A stretch of 64,000 nt of DNA, from the NCBI GenBank assembly GCA_034670405.1, contig JAXDDX010000035.1, positions 3,605,001 to 3,669,000 of the forward strand, in the 5' to 3' direction. The DNA comes from Hoplostethus atlanticus (lineage: Eukaryota; Chordata; Actinopteri; Trachichthyiformes; Trachichthyidae). This document shows, one piece after another, positions 25,823-39,082 of the stretch (the first letter of the stretch is position 1; each line of letters opens with the position of its first letter). A model generated the notes under the pieces. The model searched no databases, was not told the DNA's origin, and saw nothing but the letters and a program-made list of their open reading frames with translations. The translations under genes and the position numbers were made by a program.

Positions 25823-28800
25823 CGTAAAGTTGTTGACGCAGCTGAATGGAATTCAAAATGTCACAAAAACACTGTCAAACTGAAAGTATGTGTAACTGTA
25901 TATTGATGTTTAGTATAAAGAAATAAAATAAAATCCTATTTTCTGCCTTCGGATCTGTATTTCTTGGGGATCTGTACACCAGTGTCAGAGGGCAGAACAA
26001 TTCTGCCTTGTGTTGTGTGCACGGCAAGTAATAACATTTTAAAAATCAATGGTATCTTCCTTTAATCCAGTGCGGCCATGCAGAAAATGTGCCGAAAGTG
26101 GAAATGCGACTACCTACTGCCAAGTGTGAATAGTATGATAATGATTTTTCATGAGAATCTGAATTTCTGTCCCTCATTTTCCAGAGTTGTCTCGAGATAT
26201 TTTGTCTCGTCAAGCCAGCAAGTGAGAAAGGTTCATCTGTGAACACCGCACAGTGTGTTATCACGCAGCACTGTTATCGCACTGCAGGCATGCACATGGC
26301 TGCACTATTTTTGGAAAGGGTGTTGGGAGAAATTAGAGACTTCTTTAAGAAGTCAAAATAGCATCCACTTGCATAGTCTGTTCATGCCTGACCCCTTTCG
26401 CCCAGAGCTTTCTGCATCTGGACAATCCATGCAGAGTATAATGAGAGGATAATCAATTAAGTAGAAAATGTATTGACATGCAATGCAACTTCAATATTCC
26501 CAGTGAATGCATATACGCTATTTATTCTGCATGTGTCCAGTGTCTTCACCTCTGATAAGAGAGCACAATGTCAAGTCCTTTAACTCAAATGATGCACTAT
26601 ACGGAGGAATTCACTCCCTTGGTTGACAGAGGGTGGTGTTTCTTTTTTCGTCCCTCGTGCTGATGATTAATTTCTCCACATTTGCCTCAGCATGCACACA
26701 GGTGCCTCTTTGTCATGTCCTAAGCCATAGTATGTCTTTCTGAACAGGTCTGAAGTCAAAGAACAGTGGTAAAGACAATCTCAATTCAACAATCCTCACC
26801 TTCAAGGCAGATATTGTGAGCTGGAAAAACAGCCAGGTGCAGATAATGAGCAAAGAATCATTTATGGACAAATTTGCACATCCAAATATGAACAATTGGG
26901 CTAATTTGGACAGGGAATAGTTTGCAAGAAGAACATACCACCTTAGTGAGCCACTGAAAAGAGGCCTGTGAGGGTGGTGGTGGTGGTGGTTGTGATGAGG
27001 CTTCTCCTGCAACCATTTACCTCATTTGGTTGTCATGGCTACACAGCCAGAGGCCCGAGCTCTTGGAAGCCGAGGCGGGAACAGGGAGAGGGAGGGATGT
27101 TGGGAAGCATGGCCCTCAGTGTGGCTGCCTCGCCTCTCCTTCCATGCATCGACTAACTGGACTTGACATTTGAAAAGGAAAAAAAAAAAGGTCTACAGCA
27201 CCGTGCCCTTGTGAACCAATCTGTGATTTTAACATGTTTCCTCCCCTTTGATTTGTCTGCAAAAGGCATCATGACAGGTCAGCTAAGGTCATGTTTCATC
27301 TCATCCACATCAGCGCTGCAGTATATAGTCTATATAATGGCATTAAAAAGGAAATGTTCTCTCAGATAAGATAGTGCTTCTGATCTAGGCTTCTGTGACT
27401 GGAAAAAAAATATATATTGCCAAGTCGTGATTTCAGATTACAGGTCACAGTACATCCAATCATCTCAGCTCTATTCTCAGCTGCAGCCAAAACATACAGT
27501 TCTGCTGGCCGGAAAGTCAATATCTTGACCCAGTCTAACAAATTCTTGCCAGAAGTTTTGTTCCAAAAGTACAATATATATCCACCACTGGAAAAAGCGA
27601 TACTATTCATACAAAATGATCGATAGCACAAAACCACTTTAGATATCACAAGATTCTGCAGTGCTTATAAAAGGACAGCAAGTAACTTGACTCATTGTTG
27701 ACTAAATAAATCCTTTGCTACAGTGTGGCTCTTTTAGATAGTGAATGATGGACTTGATGGTATTGATTTTCCCCCAAAAAATGTATGTATTGTGTTTTGG
27801 AAGAGATCTTGATTAATTCTTTTTTCCTTATTAACTGTCTCTAATTACTGTCAGGGCCACTGTCCATTTCCTGACCTGCAAACAAAGACAGGAAGCTAGC
27901 CGGACAGAGAGTAAAGTAAGCCAACACTCCGAGAGGAAGCGTTGAATGAATAATGGCCTGGTGGTTCACAGTGGGTTTAGGGTTTGGGGAGGAGTGGTCA
28001 GGACAGGGTTCAGGTTGCAGAGTGCAAGAGGAACCGCAACCGATGCTTCCCTCGGTCTCTGAGACTGAGAAGCAGAATGCTCACTGTTCGCACTTAAACT
28101 CTTGGCCAAATCAATCGACCTTCAACCCTTGCACTCTTGATTACTGGTTGCTTGCGATAATGGCACCCTAGGAATTTAGGGTGCAATCACTCCTATAGCT
28201 TATTATCTTTGGTTTACTTTATTGCATCTTTGTATTTGGTTTGTTTAGGTCCACACTGCCCAATTACAAGCTGACCAGGGATTGTAAACAAAAGCCACAC
28301 TGACTCAAAAGTAGTTGTCTACGCTGTGCTCATTATTTTTCTTCCCTGGTGTTCATACCAGTTAAGAACATAATGAAGAAATAGCTTAATATGAGCAAGA
28401 CAGATCAGTCAACGATCAGTCGAGACTGCAGCTTGCCCTCAGTTCATTTTGCTAAGCATAAGTAATTGTTGGCTATGAGAAGTCAGCATCTGTCTCCTCA
28501 TACCCAGACAACCTTGCATTTTGGGTTGTTTCCTGTAGTTTGTTTGGATTGCCTCCTCACTCCTAATAAACCACACTGCAGTTTGCCTGGAGAGACCCAT
28601 ATTTCCAGGCGCCTCGGTGTGGTTATTTGATGCACGCCCAAGTTTGAATGGCATTGTTCTGACCTGTCCAAGTGATCCAAACTAAAGAGGTAAACACGAA
28701 TAACCATTCTCAACATGCTTGGTGCGAACGTGCCCTCAGAATTTGTTTCATCTTTGCCCTTGTGTCTAAAAATGTAGAAAATACCCACAGAGCAGGAATG

Positions 28801-29997
28801 ACACAGCGAGATGCATCTCCCACTGTCTGATCATAATTTTGAGAGGCAACATTGAAATTTCACTCAAAGATGAGAGGTGAGAGGTGAATGGAGGGCACTG
28901 CAGCTGTGGGCAGCCATGGGCATCAATGCATGCTTCTGGCAAACTGCTCATCCACTGCACCAAAACACAGGCTGGCAGACTGTCACTTAGCCTCAAATTG
29001 TATTCTTTGAATACAGAGAAAAACCACGTATACGTCTGGAGTTGGACATCGGAACATGTATAATGAATTATCCCCCGTCCTCCTCTTAAACATCATTATT
29101 GCACCATTGTTGCATGCAGCATTCCCACTGAGCACTAAAAGTCTTTTCAATGTTGCATCCATGCTGTATGTAGCCCACATATAGCCCAGGATCTTTTGGG
29201 CTATTTCTAGCCCAGTTTTACACCAAGCAGTAAATATATTAAACAATGCATAAACAGCTGTAAATATCAAAAATATACACCAGAGAAGTCCAGATGTACA
29301 AGATATTTATTTTCTAATTTTTTCCATTACATTAGTGTGGGATAGTAAGCATAAGTCTCCAGTCAACAGAGACAGATGTAGAGACTTGGTCTGACATCAA
29401 GGTAGATATGGGAATTGATGACAACAGAGCATTGTAAAACATAATCATACACTGTAGTTTATGTTGCATCTTATCCCTGGAGCGTGAATTCCATAAAACA
29501 TAACATACAAAAGGTATTTCTGCTAATGTTTATTTTATTTAACCTATATTTAACCAGATCTTCCTATTTCAAGAAAGCAGCATGTAGACAAACATAATAG
29601 TTGCAGACAAATAACAAAGAGCAATGTACATAGTAGAACTCAAAAATCACCTGAAAATGAAAATATTAGCTAAAAGTAAACATTAGCTATAGAAGTGCTC
29701 AAAATGCTAAAGCAGGGGTTTACAATGTGACTTAACTATAAAGAAAGTGTTTCATGTAATGATCTAGCGGGGAGTCATATCACCCTGTGATTGATGTTTG
29801 TTGATCTGGAGAAATTAATCTGGCACAGCGAAACACATTAAAGATGAATGAAGGAAGAGCAAGCGGGTAGCACCGAGTGACAGAAGGAGATTGGTCTAAG
29901 CATCATTCACACTGACTCATTGGAGTCTTAATGAGGTCAATGTAGCCCATTCATCAAATTCTCAGCACAATAATACTTTTGCATGAAACACCAGAGA

Positions 29998-30014
29998 TAA
30001 ATAAATAAATAAAT
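29998..30014. repeat. (AAAT)n short tandem repeat
   Basis: About four AAAT units. Confidence 0.7.
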
Positions 30015-31856
30015 GCAATCTAAAGGAAACAGCAAAGTGACATTTAATGGTTGTCTGGCTAAACATTTGCATGAAGCCTACTCATTCTTCAACTTCATGA
30101 CACTGAATGTTTCCTGCATGAAAAACCACTAAGGGATTGATAATAGATATACTGCATGATACTGGCTAGCAGTTAAAGCTAGATTTGTATGTAGAAATAC
30201 ATTCATCTTATCAGCCTAAATCACAAAGGAGGCTGCAATGGAGAATTGAGACCCTGTCGGTTCACCCTATTTGCTCAAATAAAATTTTGGTGTTGGTTAT
30301 GGGCACTTCTCCACCCACAGGAAGTGAGGGATCTAAAGTTAAGAGTGAAATAGATCCTGCCTCCTAAACAGCAGCAAGCGAGTGCTCCGTCTAGACTGGA
30401 CCCACCAAAATTAGATCTTTTGCCTCTTGTCCCTGTTGTATCCTTAGAAATAAAGCAATCACAGACTGGCTGGGTTGATAAATATGAGTGTGCTGTGTCC
30501 AATTTACTGACATCACATCAAATTATTTCTGGGTATTGAAGTTCAGATTTTTCAATTACCTCTAACTGCCATGGAGTTGGAAATGTCATAGTTTAACTTT
30601 AAATTACTGCATCAAAGCTAAACAGAAAGGTGAACATGGTTGCACGTCTAATTTCAACTTTTGGATGAATTGTAACGTATCCACTCATGAAATTTAAGTA
30701 ACAAGAATACTCTTGCATGAAACATGCATTGATTGATTGATCACAACTGAGCTTTAAAGACAAAAAACAAATATTTTGTGACAAAAGATATTACAGAGAG
30801 AACACCTTATGCTAGTGACGTTCTATAAATAAATACAGGCTTCCATATGGCCTACTTGGAGATGGATTGGGTTGAGGCAGCAATAAAGTGGTGGAAAGTA
30901 AATGGAACAAAGGAAGATTGGAGGTAGGCCATATTTGTTCTAGTCCGCACTTCAGTCACTGGAACATCCTCACTGTTTACACTTTGCTGTCACAACATTG
31001 GAAATGTCAAGGTCCCAGTTGCGATTGTGTTCAAACATATACAGCATTTTCCATACTTAAAATATCGTGGTCAACCATAACATGAAATCCCTTTCACCAA
31101 GGGATGAATTGTTACTGATGGACAAGAAGACAAAGCCTGCCCGTATGCTTCAAAGTTAAAATTCAAACCCTTGTCTCATTGCTGCACACTGGCCCAAGGG
31201 CTCATGCACAATGCAGTTAAGGGATAGAGAAAAACAGTTAGATGTAGTCACCTGGAAAAGGTCAACCTTGTTTGTTCTATTTCACTGAGTCCTCGTGTTT
31301 GGAACAATTAATACATGCTACCTTGGCAAGGAGAGCGGAATTGTGGGTGGCTGACAGACAGACCCAAGAAGAGGAACCCAAGGACTCCCATTGGGACATC
31401 CAGAATGTTCTATGGTGTGTGTTTAAGCCATGGTGAGAAAATAGAGGTGATGACACCGATGAATAACTTCAACTCAGGAACTGACTCAACACCACCCTGC
31501 TATAGCTTTTGCACATGTCAGCAGTCTGCAATCAATAGACAGTTTATACATCAAACAAATAAATCACTTTAGTGTAACAGTCATAATTTGTCCCTGTTCA
31601 CCAGCTGTACATGCACCCAGTGATGTAGTGGTAAATAAAAAGGTTGTAAAGCTGTTTATATTTTATAGACCAGTATTCATTTATTAATATTATATATTTT
31701 TTTAAATTATTATTATTTATTTTTTTATTTTCAATCTTTATTTTCTTTAAAAGACTCAATTTTTATGTAATGTACATCCATAAAATATACAAGTACTTTA
31801 CATCATAAAACATTTAGTTCAGTATTTCACACATAAAAAAGTGGGAAAAACTAATC

Positions 31857-32003
31857 TTAGGTGGGTTTACCCTCCACTACTTCCCTAATTGCATCATTGA
31901 TATGTTGAGACTGTGAAGCTTGATGCACCGTTAGGGGACGGGGGATAAAGACGAGGCATAGGAGGAGGGGCAGGCAGGGGTCCAGATGTAGAGGTCTGCC
32001 CAT
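31857..32003 (-). CDS. Small open frame with signal-peptide-like start, unknown (48 codons)
   Basis: ATG in good context (GAGATGG). The frame starts MGRPLHL, continues with a hydrophobic core PCLPLLLCLVF, then a polar part SQSQHINDAIREVVEGKPT and TAA. A GGGTAAAC just before the stop could be a splice donor, which would make this the first exon of a secreted protein. An AATAAA (31737-31742) and A-rich run follow about 115 bases after the stop, which would instead fit a short transcript or a retrocopy. The surrounding 32.0-32.2 kb is locally GC-richer. I recognise no family; it may be chance. Confidence 0.2.
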   Translation of the reverse strand: MGRPLHLDPCLPLLLCLVFIPRPLTVHQASQSQHINDAIREVVEGKPT

Positions 32004-32784
32004 CTCAAAGAGGGCTGGAGCAGAGCAGATGGTATCACAGGCATGGTTTTAGATTAGTTGATGTGAGAGAGGGGGCACAGGACTGATGCAGGGCAGTGGG
32101 GGAAGTCCGCATCTGTTTGGATTATCCAGGCTGGGAGGACCGCAGGGGAGACCATGCATGTCTCGCAGGAGAGAGCCGAAGAGATCCAGATGAAAAAAAA
32201 AACATCTGCCGATTTACACACTAAACCGAATGGACTGTAGCTAAAACTTAACAAAAGGTTAAATAGAGTTGAAGTTGTGAGATGTCATGTTCTCGTGATC
32301 ATGCACTTTAACCATCTTACTCACTGAATTCAAAGCCATCAAATGCAGATAGGTTAAAAATATAACCCTGACCCCAATATAATAAGGCGGGACACATGAC
32401 TCATACAGGCTCATTTGGCCAGACAAACGGAAGGAGGCTGCGTCAAATGTCAACTTCCAGGTTCAAACCATTTTTCCTCCAACACTTTGATTTAATTTAA
32501 GAGAGGATTTCAGCTTAGGGGTAATTGTTAAGCTAATTGTAACTTATTATGAGACGGGGCATGCTTGCTCAGCGATCACTGCCAGTTGCTCTTGAGTAGA
32601 CAGGACATGATGTGCTCCAGGAGCACAGACAGGTTGTCACTACGCACAAGCGGTTCTGTTCATGACTGGTAATGAGAGTGGAATTGACGTCGTACACTAT
32701 TTGTGCTGCTGAAATCGTGACATTTTTCAAGCACTTCGCAGTCACAGAAGTTGAATGTCATCAGATAAGTTGCCACTGTCAGTC

Positions 32785-33032
32785 TAAGTCAATATAGATT
32801 TAAGTAGTGTCTTATCAGAATGGAACATGGACATCACAAATTAACTGTACCCTCATTGAACCAGAAAAGACCATGAACCATGTGCTGTTTCCAACATTTA
32901 CACCCACTCTCTCTCTATCCTCTCTGAGTACGGGACATATCTGTCAGACTGCCCCTAAGTCTCTATACCCATCTTCCTCTACTTCCTTCTGATGATCTAG
33001 TATGTGCTTATTCCATCATTTATTCATGTGTT
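32785..33032 (+). repeat. Direct repeat, left copy (pairs with 37204-37439)
   Basis: From TAAGTCAATATAGATTTAAG to TTATTCATGTGTT it matches the right copy over almost its whole length. The main difference is about 12 extra bases (CAGAATGGAACATGG region) plus a few substitutions. No terminal inverted repeat or coding frame is seen. Confidence 0.9.
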
Positions 33033-34056
33033 TTATGGTAGGGTTCACCCGTAGGCACACGGCGTAGCCCTGATCCTCAGCCTTGCTTGCATTGAATCCC
33101 AACCCATCTCTGCTAATTAGAGAATAATGCTGAATGCCATATCCCTTGAGCACATGGGCTTTATTGGAATAAAATAACGACCAGAGACCAACCGAGTTGC
33201 ATGCAAACACTGAACATTTTGCTGTGCAGAAACAAGCAAGATAAGCAGCAATATCACCACATGCCATGTCAAGAAATACTTTTGGAATTTCTCAGGCAGA
33301 GCATTATACTTTGACTTTCAAAATGAAGCAATGTTCAAAAATGTTCATAGCCATTTTAGAGGATCCTCTAATACCTTAATCTTGCAGAACCCTGTATGGT
33401 TACATACTGAGTGTTTTCAGAGAGAGAGTAATGTGTGTCTCTGCTGTGACAGAGAATCCTGACAGTATGATGTTATGTAATTGTATGAGCTACTCAAGTT
33501 CAATCAACTGATGAAATGTGTACGCTTGACCTTGACAAACAGTCATCAAACAACAGATTTTTCTCATTGAAATAAGCCTAAATGTTTTGGCTGAGATGAA
33601 GGGCTGGAGCCATTTGTGTACTTTGACTCTTGTAGTGCTCGATTAAGAGGAAATACTCTTTGTCAGAAGTTGTTAAATCTAACGCCTGTGTGCAGCATCG
33701 CAGCACTGAGGCCAGCTACTGCCTCAACTGAAGTGGTTGTCAAATCACATCATAATTATAATCTGACAAACTATAAAACTACATTCACGGCTAGCTAAGC
33801 ACAGACAGTTTGTAAGGCAGCGCTTTGTTTTAATATATTTCAAAGTCAGCAATGTTTGACCATTTATGTGGTATAATATCTTTATACTGCCCAAAAGTTC
33901 ACTTTACTGAGTGAGGGCTGTTAAAGTTACCGTGTAAATGAAGTGCAGGTGCATTCTTAAAAATGATTTGTCCTTTGCAGCATATCCAGACATTTAGTCT
34001 GGGACAACAAATATTTGTGTTATTTTTCAACACAGTATATGTTAGTCATCAGTTCA

Positions 34057-34099
34057 ACATACTGTGCTGAACACTGTGCTGAACACCAGCACAGTATGT
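34057..34099. repeat. 13-base perfect inverted repeat (hairpin)
   Basis: ACATACTGTGCTG and CAGCACAGTATGT pair around a 17-base loop that itself repeats ACTGTGCTGAACAC. Confidence 0.75.
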
Positions 34100-37000
34100 G
34101 TGTTATCCCAAATGGGACACATGGATGATGGTTGACAATGGGACATCGTTTGTGGAAGAGATGGGGTGATAGGCACAGCTCCTGATTGGAAAATCAACAC
34201 CAGACAAGGACGCTGTCTTGCTGAAAGGCTACAGGTTGGGTTGTTTATTAAATGTCCAATAACAGTTGCTGAAGGTCAAGCCTCAGTCATCACTGCAGAC
34301 CTCATACTGCACATGTTAGGTCCATCGACAACAGAAATACGATAACCCCTATTCGGTGAGAGATTCACATAACACATTCATAAGATAGAAATGACATGAT
34401 TCACGGCCCATTCATGAATTAAACATTAACCTCTATCACAGCATCGTTAATGATTTATGTACCATAATTGCATAGCATATTTCATAAGAGAAAGTCTGTA
34501 GGACCAACACAAACTTCACTTTAAAAGTTGGAATGATTGTTCCTTCATCTCCTCTGTGATTGTATCATGGATATGTCATTTGTATGATCATGGTAGAAGT
34601 TATTCCAATTCCTCAATAGATTAACTGGTTGTTGAGGGACAATTTTACTTAAAATGTTGACACTTTCTATGACTATCATATATAGTACACAATACGTGAT
34701 GCATTACATCATCACTCATGAAACATTTAAGCTGTAACTTATAATGACCATTTTCATGTTGACAATGAGGACTTATAATACTTTGTTCTACGTTTGTAAC
34801 ATAAGGTGATGAGTTATATCTATAGTTTTCTGAGTGAAGATATTATGCATTATATGTTATAAGCGTGATCAATAAGGCATTATGTGCCCTTATAATGCAC
34901 CATTGATTAATGGTGAGAAAGGGATATTTTAGATTTGTATTTGACATTTTAGGCATTCTTGTTCAAAGACACATGACTGTTGATGGACTCACTGGATCTA
35001 CTTTTTAAATAATGGCTTTAAAGTAGTTTTGTCTCCAAATGAAGGACACAAGTGCAGAGGGGTAGAGAGGACAGTAATTTGTCAAATATATCGAGGAACT
35101 ACACATGTATATTAATTGGATAAGTGCATTTATCTGGGGGACTTTTATATTGAATTTCAGTTGTTAATAATAGAGAGGAATTTGAAACAAAGCTGTTTCA
35201 AATGTTGCTTTGAATGTCAACAATAATGTCATGAGTCTGAGTATGAATTTGATACATATGTGTTACCATACACTTGAATTTGAGGAACAGTTTTAATTAT
35301 ATGTTCATGGTAATATTTTATTTCATCATCAACCAGGATAAAATGTTAATTAACGTTGTTCCACTGTGAATGGCGTCAGTCAAGGATTGCCATCTAGTGT
35401 TGTGCCAGTGTCACTGCACTCAACCTGGATCATGTCAGATCTAAGCACCCTATTCTTGCATTAAAATGATCACTTCATCTTGAGTGATTTACTAAACACT
35501 GCATATCAGTGCAGCACAAACTCATGTTTCATTTTAACCTGTAAAAAAACAAGGTGAGGTGATCCACTTATAATGCAAAAAAAATAGCCAGTTGATACAA
35601 TCTTCTTGTATCCACTTGAAATGTGCTCCTTAAAATGTGCATGTATTGTGTAGCTGTCTGTGCTGTTCCACGGTCTTTGTGTGTATTGTTATCTATGCAA
35701 CTGTTTGAGGAAATAGTTGTCTTTTTGCATGAGCACTTTCTTGGAAAAGGTAAATTAAGGGGCATGAGTAATATCTTTACTGCCTCAAAGGCTATATTAA
35801 TATGTAATATTAATATTATAATACTATTTCTGTGGAGGGACCAATGCCTCAACCATTACTTGGCCAGGTGCTGAAAAAAACTCCCTGTCCATTGAAATTC
35901 CAAGACAAGGTCGATAGAGGTCATACATTAGTTAATGCCTCTTTATGAAAGGTTCAAAACACGTGCTAAATATAACAGGTTTATTCCACAGCAGCATTGA
36001 AAATAATCTATGTGACAGTGATGCAAATGGACCGCTGACCGCTTTCGTTGGTTGTTCAAGAATGAAATGTTGTTTTTGTGATAATATCCCCATTTCACAT
36101 ACATATTACCAAGTGTTTGGGGCACCAAAGAAGACTCAAATCAAGCATTTCACTTCATCCAATGGACCTCGGTTGGACAGAAATGCTGCGTGCACATTAC
36201 ACTGGGATGGTCTGGGAGGCATGAAATAACATCAGTAGGGTGAATGTTTCCTTTGAGGAGCTTTCTTTGACGAACCAAATGATAGGGGCGGCTATGAATG
36301 TGTCAATTGAAGTAATCACAAATACTCAGCACTTGAAATGCAGGCCCTGATCTTGATCAAGAAGACAGATTTTAGACATTAAAAACACTTGAGCTGTCTT
36401 TTGTTGCCTATTCCTCTCATGAGAACATCAACAACATCAGAGTCAGCTGTCAGGGAAGACCGTAATCCTTTTCTTTCTTGAAGGTGCCCTTTAACTTTGC
36501 TGAGATCCGGCTAAGATTAAAGTATTATCCTCCCCATCAACTCATTTTAGATGTGGGATCTACCCTCCCTCGTGCCAGGACAACCTTTGGGTAAGCAGGT
36601 TTGGGAGGTTACTTTCAATTTTCTTGGGATACAGATTACTTTTTGCCCTTTAATTGTTAATCTATATCATAATCCATCTTAATACTTAAATTCAGTGATG
36701 TACCTTGATTAATTTGAATCCATTTGCCTCTAAAATCTAAAGTATATGCAATTAAACAAACAAATCTATCTCAATTTACTGACTGTAATTTGAGTAGTGC
36801 TATTATCATCCACTGTCAGTATTAAAGATTATTTCAGGATGTGTAAAATTCTATTAGACTGTAATCTCATAAACTACAGTAAATGGTATTTTCCCCCAAA
36901 ACATATTTTGAGTAATCTAACAAATAATCACCTATTTTATTTTCAGTAGAGCATTTGGAAACTCTTTACTGTGTCTTTACAGTACCTATAACAGATTGCA

Positions 37001-37203
37001 GTGACTTTTTTGTTTTACGGTTAGTGATTGCCCTGGTAGTAAACCTGAATGACGAGGAATGACACCGGTTGGAGACAAACCCTGCGTGTTGTCACGAACA
37101 TCAGGAGTTTTTCATCAACAAATATAACTCAGTAAAATTCAAATCATATGGTATTCCTACAGCCTGTGCTAGTTCAGTCAATATTGGATATTGATTGTAG
37201 GTG

Positions 37204-37439
37204 TAAGTCAATATAGATTTAAGTATTGTCTTAATTAAATCACAAATTAACTGTACCCTCATTTGAACCAGGAAAGACCATGAACCATGTGCTGTTTCCA
37301 ACATTTATGCACACTCTCTCTCTATCCTCTCTGAGTACAGGACATATCTGTCAGACTGCCCCTAAGTCTCTATACCCATCTTCCTCTACTTCCTTCTGAT
37401 GATCTAGTATGTGCTTATTCCATCATTTATTCATGTGTT
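37204..37439 (+). repeat. Direct repeat, right copy (pairs with 32785-33032)
   Basis: Same orientation as the left copy, 4.4 kb further on, roughly 90 percent or more identical by eye. The 4.2 kb between them has no retroviral or transposon gene that I can recognise. Confidence 0.9.
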
Positions 37440-38971
37440 CTAGTCAATAAGAGTATAAACAAAACTCTATCAGAAATACATTGGAGGACTGACACCAAGC
37501 TCTTGTGAGAAAACACAATATGATTTTAAGGTATAAGGGTACATTTTCCTGTTCACTGGTGCAAAAACACTTAGAATAAAATTAATTTGGACATAAAAAC
37601 GTAACGATCAGATTTTACATCTCAGCGACACAGCTCAGTCACAGGCCTGAGTCTTAGCTTTGAGGGATAGTTGATAAAGTTCACACATGTTCGTTGGACT
37701 GTCCTCGACCCTGCAGAATGCTTAAACTGAGTGGCATGTCTCTAACTCTGACTATAGCTGCAGTAGCCCCATGTAGCGTCCAATACAGTTGTAATAACAA
37801 AGTTAGACCACATGGGGGTGCAAAGGCATCATTACTTCAAAGAGGCAACACACTGTGAGCACTCAGCATGGTGTGCTCTAGGTGTGATGTGGTGTCCTTC
37901 TGTGGTTTAAAGATTAAATGTAGGTGCTTTTATTGACTCCTCTTTGAACACTGACCTGGTTCTGACTGCACAATACTGACTCATGTGCATAAAATTAATC
38001 TTACAAAAGAATTTACAGAATGTAAGAGATTGATATAAATATCTTTTCTGTTGCACACCCCGGACCTTCTCACTTTTATCAGTGGAAAAAATACCCTGCC
38101 AACAAATTAGTCTCCCTTGTTAAAATTCCTTACCATAGCATTTAATAGAAATCCAATTTTCAGGGGGACATTTTAATACCCATAAATCCATCGAGCCTCC
38201 TCACCGGTATCATAAATGGAGGAAGGCTAAGGTGAGGATATTGAGTGTTATGGACTTTATTATGCAAAATTCATGGGGCAAGGCTTGCCAATGCCTCCAG
38301 AGCCCTGTCTGTCTTTTAGCCTTTATAGTACCAGTGCTGATGTCTGGGTCTCTGCCAGCCCCTCTGCTCTGAGCTCACAGAGGCTCAGGCTGAGTGGAAA
38401 AGTCCAATGCTTTTACTGCCTAAGCAGCAGTAAATAGCTCCGAGTCAGAAACGAATGACTTTAATCATCAAGGCGCAGAAATTTGACATTGATGCGGAGA
38501 CAAATCAAGTTTCACAGAACACTTAAAAATGACAAAAAAATGGTATTATAAGGATGATAGGTCTTCACAAAGTGCAAGGAGACAGTGTGAGGCAATACTA
38601 TGGAGAGTGGATGACATACACTATTCCATAGCTGTCAAACCTCCAGCTTTAATCCTCCCACCTCCTGCACCTTTTAGCGTGCCTGTGTGTTTCTCCAGGG
38701 TCTTGTAAATACTGCACACTTACTGGAAAGTGAGGTCCCTGGGTGAAGGAAGAGGAAATTGCTGCAGTCCCTACAAGCAGTAGTGACTTAAAGACAGTGT
38801 TTAGGCACATGTGATATGGCTAAAATCCTGTCTAGTAGAAGAGATGAGATGATAGCTGGTTTTATCTGCATGTGGTAGTCATTAGTGTCTGCACCAATCC
38901 GCTGATGCTGCGACACAGGTAGCCTGTATCTAGCTTATCCTTCGTATCATTCAAGAGCTGTCTTTCTCCCT

Positions 38972-39006
38972 TACACACACACACACACTCACACACAAAC
39001 ACACAG
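38972..39006. repeat. (CA)n microsatellite, interrupted
   Basis: CA with TC and AA interruptions. Confidence 0.9.
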
Positions 39007-39042
39007 TGTAATTCTAAAACACGTTTCGTCTTCAAATGTTTA

Positions 39043-39082
39043 TTCTTTCTTTCTTTCTTTTTTTCTTTCTTTCTTTCTTTCT
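39043..39082. repeat. (TTTC)n microsatellite
   Basis: TTTC units with one T-rich interruption. A G-rich purine tract follows at about 39250-39305. Confidence 0.92.

Noticed and set aside
32785..37439. LTR retrotransposon bounded by the two direct repeats
   Set aside because: No gag, protease, reverse transcriptase or integrase motifs between them, no primer-binding site or polypurine tract seen, and no TG..CA ends.
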